NCBI GenBank assembly: GCA_030526765.1
Contig: JAUNCB010000027.1
Location: 1-9,463 of the forward strand
Source of the DNA: Bacillota bacterium
GTDB lineage: Bacteria; Bacillota; Clostridia; Lachnospirales; Anaerotignaceae
Direction: 5' to 3'
DNA length: 9,463 nucleotides
Positions within the stretch are counted from its first letter, which is position 1, and every line of letters starts with the position of its first letter. The notes beneath the pieces are model-generated. The model had not been told where the DNA came from, made no database searches, and saw nothing but the letters and a program-made list of their open reading frames with translations. Shown here piece after piece: positions 5,157 to 9,463 of the stretch. The position numbers and the translations under genes were made by a program.

Positions 5157-6923
5157 ATGGCACTGGACGGCATCACCACATCAGCCATCGTATCCGAACT
5201 GAAAGCCACCCTTCTGGGCGGGCGTATCGATAAAATTCATCAGCCTGTGGCGGACGAGATCCGCATGACAGTCCGCATCCCCGGCAGCGGCGCAAGAAAG
5301 CTTATCCTTTCCGCCAATTCTGCCCATCCACGGATGCATCTGACGGAAAGCACCAGAGAAAACCCCATGACTGCGCCCCTTTTCTGCATGGTCATGCGAA
5401 AGCATATCGCAGGGGGCAAGATCATTGATATTTTGCAGCCCGATTTTGAGCGTATCATTATCCTGAAAATCGAATCTGCCAATGAAATGGGCGATATCAC
5501 CACCAAAAGTCTGATCCTTGAGATCATGGGCAAGCACAGCAATCTGATCCTCACCGATGAAAACGGAAAGATTCTGGATTCCATCAAGCGTGTTACCCAC
5601 GAAAAAAGCTCTGTCCGTGAGGTGCTTCCCGGCAAGGAATATGTTTTCCCGCCCTCTCAGGATAAGAAAAATCCTCTGGAGGCTGCAGAAGAAGCATTTC
5701 ACCGTGCCCTTCATCTGCAGGAGGGCAGAAGACTGCAGGAATTCCTCTATCAGACCTATACAGGCATCTCCCCCGTCATGGCGGGAGAGATCTGCACCAG
5801 AGCAGGGCTGGATGCCTCCGATGCCTGCCATCAGACAACGGATGCGGCAGCTCAAAAGCTGTTTTCCGCCTTCCTTCAGACCATGGAGGATATCCGCACA
5901 GAGCAGTATCTCCCTGCGGTCTATTATCAGGAAAACGGCAGAATTCTGGATTTTGCCGTGCTGGAAATGACCCAGTTCGCCTCTTTGCAGAAAAAGGAAT
6001 ATCCCACCATCTCCGCCCTGCTGGAGGGCTTCTATCACGAACGGGACAATGCCGCCCATATCCGCCAGAAGGCACAGGATATGCGTAAGCTTGTGATGAA
6101 TCACATCGAGCGGTGTGTCAAGAAAAAGGAGATCCATCTGAAAACCAGACGGGAAACCAAGGGCATGGAGCTGTGGAAGAAAAAGGGCGAGCTGCTGACC
6201 GCCAATATCTACGCCGTTCCGCAGGGTGTTACCACCTTCCGCACCATTGATTATTACGAGGAGGCTCTGCCGGAGATCGAAATTGCCATCGACCCCGCCA
6301 AAACGCCTGCGGAAAATGCCCAGAAATATTTCGCCAAGTATAATAAGGCAAAGCGTACCCTTGCTGCCCTGGAAACACAGGAAAAGCAGAATGAGGAGGA
6401 GCTTACCTATCTGGAAAGCGTGCTGAATGCCATCGAAAATGCCAGAGAGGATGCAGACCTTTCCGAGATCCGCACGGAGCTTGCCGAAAGCGGCTTCCTC
6501 CGCAGACAGGTGCAGAAAAAGGGGCAGCAGAAGCCCCGCAAATCCAAGCCCCTGCGCTATATCTCCTCCGACGGCTATGAAATTCTGGTGGGCAAGAGCA
6601 ATCTGCAGAATGATGAGCTGACCCTGCGCACCGCAGATCCTACAGACCTGTGGCTGCACACCAAGGATATCCCCGGAAGCCATGTCATCATCCGCACCGG
6701 CGGAAAGGCAGAGCTGCCCGAGGCCACCATGGAGGAAGCAGCCAATCTGGCAGCCTTCTTCAGCAAGGCAAAAAACAGCAGCATGGTGCCTGTGGATTAT
6801 ACCCAGCGTAAAAATGTGAAAAAGCCCAATGGCGCCAAGCCGGGCATGGTCATCTATCTGACCAATAAAACCATCTATATCCATCCCGACGAAGAGCGGG
6901 TAAACCAAATGCGAACCGAATGA
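5157..6923 (+). CDS. rqcH: Ribosome quality control factor RqcH (NFACT family, annotated FbpA in many genomes)
   Basis: RqcH binds stalled 50S subunits that still carry peptidyl-tRNA and recruits tRNA-Ala, adding alanine tails that mark the failed protein for degradation. The same proteins are often annotated as fibronectin-binding protein A. The 588 residues show the NFACT-N domain (about 1-175) with the family opening MALDGI, LGGRIDKIHQP (20-30), FCMVMRKHIAGG (76-87), EIMGKHSN (122-129) and SSVREVLPG (151-159); a helix-hairpin-helix-like region (about 180-230); a long coiled coil (about 290-435); and the NFACT-R domain (about 467-575) with SDGYEILVGKSNLQND and DLWLHTKDIPGSHVII. E98-R99 appears by eye to match the Asp-Arg pair needed for tailing in B. 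subtilis. It is divergent from yicC, a frequent Clostridia arrangement, and heads a plus-strand unit with a MATE pump 25 bases downstream. Confidence 0.95.
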   Translation: MALDGITTSAIVSELKATLLGGRIDKIHQPVADEIRMTVRIPGSGARKLILSANSAHPRMHLTESTRENPMTAPLFCMVMRKHIAGGKIIDILQPDFERIIILKIESANEMGDITTKSLILEIMGKHSNLILTDENGKILDSIKRVTHEKSSVREVLPGKEYVFPPSQDKKNPLEAAEEAFHRALHLQEGRRLQEFLYQTYTGISPVMAGEICTRAGLDASDACHQTTDAAAQKLFSAFLQTMEDIRTEQYLPAVYYQENGRILDFAVLEMTQFASLQKKEYPTISALLEGFYHERDNAAHIRQKAQDMRKLVMNHIERCVKKKEIHLKTRRETKGMELWKKKGELLTANIYAVPQGVTTFRTIDYYEEALPEIEIAIDPAKTPAENAQKYFAKYNKAKRTLAALETQEKQNEEELTYLESVLNAIENAREDADLSEIRTELAESGFLRRQVQKKGQQKPRKSKPLRYISSDGYEILVGKSNLQNDELTLRTADPTDLWLHTKDIPGSHVIIRTGGKAELPEATMEEAANLAAFFSKAKNSSMVPVDYTQRKNVKKPNGAKPGMVIYLTNKTIYIHPDEERVNQMRTE

Positions 6924-6948
6924 ACCTGTTTGAAACGAGGTCAAATCT

Positions 6949-8277
6949 ATGCAAAATGAACTTTCCAGAGAATATCATCTGTCCTCCCTGATCCGCTTCA
7001 CCCTGCCCACCATCATCATGCTGGTATTCGTGGCGACCTATACCATCGTGGACGGCATCTTTGTTTCCCGCTATGTGGGAACCACCGCCCTCTCTGCCAT
7101 GAATATCGTCTTCCCCCTCATCAATATTCTGCTGGGGCTGGGCATCATGCTGGGCACAGGGGGCTCTGCCATCATCGGCAGAAAGCTGGGAGAAGGCAGA
7201 ACGGAGGCCGCCCGCAGCGCCTTCACCCTCATCACTGCCTTTGCCATCGGCACAGGGCTCATCATTTCCCTGCTCTGTCTGGTGTTTATCCGCCCTCTCT
7301 CTCTGTTTCTGGGGGCAGATGAAACCCTGCTGCCCTACTGCATGGAGTATGGCAGTATCATGATGACCTTCTACACCATGTCCGTGGTGCAGACCCTTTT
7401 CCAGACCCTTTTCGTCACCGCAGGCAAGCCCAATCTGGGGCTGTGGCTGAATGTGGGCGCAGGGGTCGCCAATATCTTCTTCGATTATCTTTTCATCGTG
7501 AAGCTGAATATGGGCATTGCAGGGGCAGCATGGGGCACTGTCAGCGGCTTCCTCATCGGCGGTATCCCCGCCCTTGTGTATTTCGCCAAGCCCCGCACCG
7601 TGCTGTATTTCGTCAAGCCCAAATGGAACGGCAGCATCATCCTGAGAACCGTGCTGAACGGCTCCTCCGAAATGGTGACCTCCGGTGCCATGGCTGTTAC
7701 TACCTTCCTCTTCAATATCTCCATGATGGAGCTGCTGGGGGAGGACGGCGTTGCCGCCATCACCATCCTGCTGTATGCCCAGTTCCTGTTCAGCTCGGCA
7801 TATCTGGGCTTTTCCAGCGGTGCGGCACCCATCTTCAGCTATAATTACGGTGCCCGCAATATCGTGCAGCTAAAGCGTCTGTTCAAGATGTGCGTGGGCA
7901 TCATTCTGGTGTCCTCTCTGGTCTGCTTCGGGGTATCCTACCTGCTGGCAGTGCCCACCATCGCCATCTTCACCCCGAAGGACAGCACCACCTACGCCAT
8001 CACCCTGTACGGCTATCAGATCTTTGTATGGAATTTCCTCTTCGCAGGCATCAATATCTTTGCCTCCGCCTTCTTTACCGCCCTTTCCAACGGTAAGGTA
8101 TCCGCACTGATCTCCTTCCTGCGCACCTTTATCTTTGTAGCGGGAAGCATTCTGATCCTGCCGAAATTCCTCGGCATTGACGGTATCTGGCTGGCGATCC
8201 CTGCGGCAGAGGCCGTAACGGTGCTGATCGCCGTGGGCTTCCTCGCCGCAAACCGAAAGCATTATCATTATTTCTGA
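6949..8277 (+). CDS. MATE-family multidrug efflux transporter
   Basis: A membrane antiporter that expels drugs or other organic cations in exchange for Na+ or H+. The 442 residues form about twelve hydrophobic segments in two halves, typical of the family's 440-460. Visible motifs are Asp35 in the first segment (TIVDGIFVSRYVG), the loop GTGGSAIIGRKLGEG (69-83), VANIFFDYLFI (173-183) in the sixth-segment region, and FSYNYGARN (296-304) in the second half, a pattern like the MepA-type branch. The start is preceded by a modest GAGG, eight bases upstream. It follows rqcH by 25 bases, and its TGA overlaps a possible ATG of the next gene. Co-transcription with rqcH and azlCD is likely. The substrate cannot be told from sequence, so no gene symbol is given. 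Confidence 0.93.
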   Translation: MQNELSREYHLSSLIRFTLPTIIMLVFVATYTIVDGIFVSRYVGTTALSAMNIVFPLINILLGLGIMLGTGGSAIIGRKLGEGRTEAARSAFTLITAFAIGTGLIISLLCLVFIRPLSLFLGADETLLPYCMEYGSIMMTFYTMSVVQTLFQTLFVTAGKPNLGLWLNVGAGVANIFFDYLFIVKLNMGIAGAAWGTVSGFLIGGIPALVYFAKPRTVLYFVKPKWNGSIILRTVLNGSSEMVTSGAMAVTTFLFNISMMELLGEDGVAAITILLYAQFLFSSAYLGFSSGAAPIFSYNYGARNIVQLKRLFKMCVGIILVSSLVCFGVSYLLAVPTIAIFTPKDSTTYAITLYGYQIFVWNFLFAGINIFASAFFTALSNGKVSALISFLRTFIFVAGSILILPKFLGIDGIWLAIPAAEAVTVLIAVGFLAANRKHYHYF

Positions 8278-8293
8278 TGTACAAAAGCAAAAA

Positions 8294-8298
8294 AGGAG
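8294..8298 (+). promoter_or_regulatory. Ribosome binding site that decides the azlC start
   Basis: AGGAG lies eight bases before the ATG at 8307. The alternative ATG at 8277, sharing bases with the TGA of the MATE gene (TGATG), has no good Shine-Dalgarno and would add ten residues unlike the family N-terminus, although reinitiation there cannot be ruled out. Confidence 0.75.
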
Positions 8299-8306
8299 CG
8301 ATCTTT

Positions 8307-9005
8307 ATGTCAAAAACCCTTCGCTATGCTGTGAAGCATAGCTTCCCCATCTTCATCAGCTTCATCCCCGTGGGACTTGCCTATGGTGTGCTGATGCAGG
8401 ATGCAGGCTATAACTTCGTCTGGACAGGGGCATGCAGTCTGTTCGTGCTGGCAGGCTCCCTCCAGTATCTCATGGTGTCCTTCTTTGCCGGAGGCGTTTC
8501 TCTGGCAACGGTGGCAGTCATGGCGCTGCTCTTAAACAGCCGCCACATCTTCTATGGGCTGTCCTTCATTGAAAAGTTCCGCTCCTTCGGCTTCTGGAAA
8601 TATTTTCTCATCTATTCCCTGACCGATGAAAACTATTCCCTCCACTGCTCCCATACCTTTGATCCGGAGGAGATGGACGAAAAGCAGGTCTATATTCTGA
8701 CCGCCATCATGCCTGTCCTCTATTGGGTGGTGCTGAGCGTTCTTGGCGCACTCATCGGCACCCTCATCCCCTTTGATACCACAGGCATCGATTTCGCTTT
8801 GACCGCCCTCTTCATCGTGATCCTCATCGAGCAGATCAAGGGTGCGGACAATCGCCTTCCTGCCCTGCTGGCAGCCGTGTCCGGCATCGTCTGTCTGGTG
8901 ATCTTCGGACCGTCCAATTTTATTCTGCCTTCTCTGCTGATCACCGTCGCACTGCTCTGCATCCTGAGAGGACGCATTGAGCCCGTAAAAAAGGAGGGAA
9001 ACTGA
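8307..9005 (+). CDS. azlC: AzlC-family branched-chain amino acid exporter, large subunit
   Basis: AzlC together with AzlD forms a membrane exporter of branched-chain amino acids; in B. subtilis the pair gives resistance to 4-azaleucine. The 232 residues match the family length and hold about six to eight membrane segments. Characteristic motifs are PVGLAYG (21-27), GSLQ (50-53), NSRHIFYGLS (77-86), TDENYSL (106-112) and GIDFALTALFIV (160-171). The start at ATG 8307 is supported by AGGAG eight bases upstream. It lies 29 bases after the MATE gene and one base before azlD, whose Shine-Dalgarno sits in its last codons. No Lrp/AzlB-like regulator gene is visible in the window. Family membership is secure; the exact amino acid exported is inferred from relatives. 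Confidence 0.94.
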   Translation: MSKTLRYAVKHSFPIFISFIPVGLAYGVLMQDAGYNFVWTGACSLFVLAGSLQYLMVSFFAGGVSLATVAVMALLLNSRHIFYGLSFIEKFRSFGFWKYFLIYSLTDENYSLHCSHTFDPEEMDEKQVYILTAIMPVLYWVVLSVLGALIGTLIPFDTTGIDFALTALFIVILIEQIKGADNRLPALLAAVSGIVCLVIFGPSNFILPSLLITVALLCILRGRIEPVKKEGN

Positions 9006-9006
9006 T

Positions 9007-9339
9007 ATGACCTTATCCGTAACACAATCCATACTTATCATTGTCATCTGTACCCTCTGCACATGGCTGGAGCGGGCACTGCCCTTTCTGATCTTCCGCG
9101 GCAGAGAGGTGCCCGAGATCGTCCGCTATCTGGGCAGAGTGCTGCCCATGGCGATCATGGCAACACTGGTCATTTACTGTCTGAAGGGCATTTCCTTCGC
9201 CACTATGGCAGGCTGGGCACCCATGCTTATTTCCTCCGCACTGACCGCCGCCCTCCATCTGTGGAAGCGCAGCACCATGCTGAGCATCTTCGGCGGCACC
9301 ATCTCTTATATGGTTCTGGTACAGATGGTATTCGTATAA
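9007..9339 (+). CDS. azlD: AzlD-family branched-chain amino acid exporter, small subunit
   Basis: The small membrane partner of AzlC. The 110 residues form about four hydrophobic segments and show the family pattern: ERALPFLIF (22-30), LGRVLPMAIMATLVIYCL (42-59) and HLWKRSTMLSIFGGTISYM (84-102). Its ATG is one base after the azlC stop, and a perfect AGGAGG (8992-8997) in the last azlC codons lies nine bases upstream, so the two are probably made in step. It is the last gene of the plus-strand unit: eight bases after its stop begins the stem of a strong terminator hairpin. Length and motifs look intact. Confidence 0.94.
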   Translation: MTLSVTQSILIIVICTLCTWLERALPFLIFRGREVPEIVRYLGRVLPMAIMATLVIYCLKGISFATMAGWAPMLISSALTAALHLWKRSTMLSIFGGTISYMVLVQMVFV

Positions 9340-9340
9340 C

Positions 9341-9390
9341 AAAAAAGGGTATCCAAAGCTCTGAAAAGACCTTGGATACCATTTTTTATT
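9341..9390. terminator. Bidirectional terminator after azlD
   Basis: GGTATCCAA (9348-9356) pairs perfectly with TTGGATACC (9372-9380) over nine bases, with a 15-base loop that may close one more G-C pair (9358/9370). It is followed on the plus strand by ATTTTTTATT, while AAAAAAGG before the stem reads CCTTTTTT on the minus strand. It can therefore end both the rqcH-azlD unit and the convergent gene to the right. Confidence 0.88.
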
Positions 9391-9402
9391 GCGTTTTCTC
9401 AA

Positions 9403-9463
9403 TTACAACTCCACCTCTGCCACTGTGCCGAAGGAGGATTCCTCTCCCTCTGTCACAGGCAGG
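9403..9463 (-). CDS. C-terminal end of an unidentified convergent gene
   Basis: Reading in from the right edge on the minus strand, an open frame of 19 codons ends in TAA at 9405-9403. The peptide is LPVTEGEESSFGTVAEVEL, acidic and soluble-looking. Support for a real gene end is its place just before a bidirectional terminator, with the T tract for its own direction correctly positioned. The fragment is too short to assign a family, and another frame across the same bases cannot be strictly excluded. Confidence 0.5.
   Translation of the reverse strand, partial: LPVTEGEESSFGTVAEVEL

Noticed and set aside
5181..6944. Open minus-strand frame of 587 codons antisense to rqcH
   Set aside because: It mirrors rqcH almost completely; long antisense frames arise from codon bias. 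rqcH has the motifs, promoter and Shine-Dalgarno.
1..9463. Mobile element, CRISPR array, toxin-antitoxin or phage defence genes
   Set aside because: No direct-repeat arrays, transposase motifs, terminal inverted repeats or unexplained gene-sized gaps are present; nearly all the sequence is accounted for by known core genes.

Overview
The window is a core-genome segment of a Gram-positive anaerobe-type bacterium, most likely in class Clostridia (Bacillota, Lachnospirales-like). This rests on gene order (yicC-gmk-rpoZ-priA-def with a divergent rqcH/fbpA), strong AGGAGG-type ribosome binding sites, the sequence character of the proteins, and intrinsic terminators with short T tracts. The exact genus cannot be fixed from the sequence.

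Left half (about 1-4931), all on the minus strand and read from right to left: yicC (endoribonuclease), gmk (guanylate kinase), rpoZ (RNA polymerase omega), priA (replication restart helicase) and def (peptide deformylase, cut by the left edge). yicC has a good sigma-A-type promoter (TTGCCA-N18-TATAAT). gmk and rpoZ are nearly fused, with the rpoZ Shine-Dalgarno lying inside the last gmk codons. Between rpoZ and priA are two hairpins in a row, one capped by a GAAA tetraloop and one terminator-like, so priA probably depends on read-through. A second strong promoter (TTGTTT-N17-TATAAT with an extended -10) overlaps the priA stop codon and should drive def separately. Compared with the usual Clostridia order, remA (DUF370) is missing between yicC and gmk, and coaBC is missing between rpoZ and priA.

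Centre (4932-5156): a 225-base divergent intergenic region holding the yicC and rqcH promoters, AT-rich runs and a small TGTATACA palindrome.

Right half (5157-9339), plus strand: rqcH (NFACT-family ribosome quality control factor), a MATE-family efflux pump, and the azlC/azlD branched-chain amino acid exporter pair. Gaps are 25, 29 and 1 bases, so this looks like one transcription unit. It ends at a bidirectional terminator (9341-9390) shared with a convergent minus-strand gene of which only the last 19 codons are inside the window.

Functionally the left unit is housekeeping: nucleotide supply, transcription, replication restart and N-terminal protein processing. The right unit joins ribosome rescue to two small-molecule export functions. 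I found no CRISPR array, mobile element, tRNA, rRNA or defence system, and nothing that looks like a wholly new system. The best leads are small-scale: the rpoZ-priA hairpin pair, the promoter embedded at the priA end, the polyalanine tail of omega, and the missing remA and coaBC.
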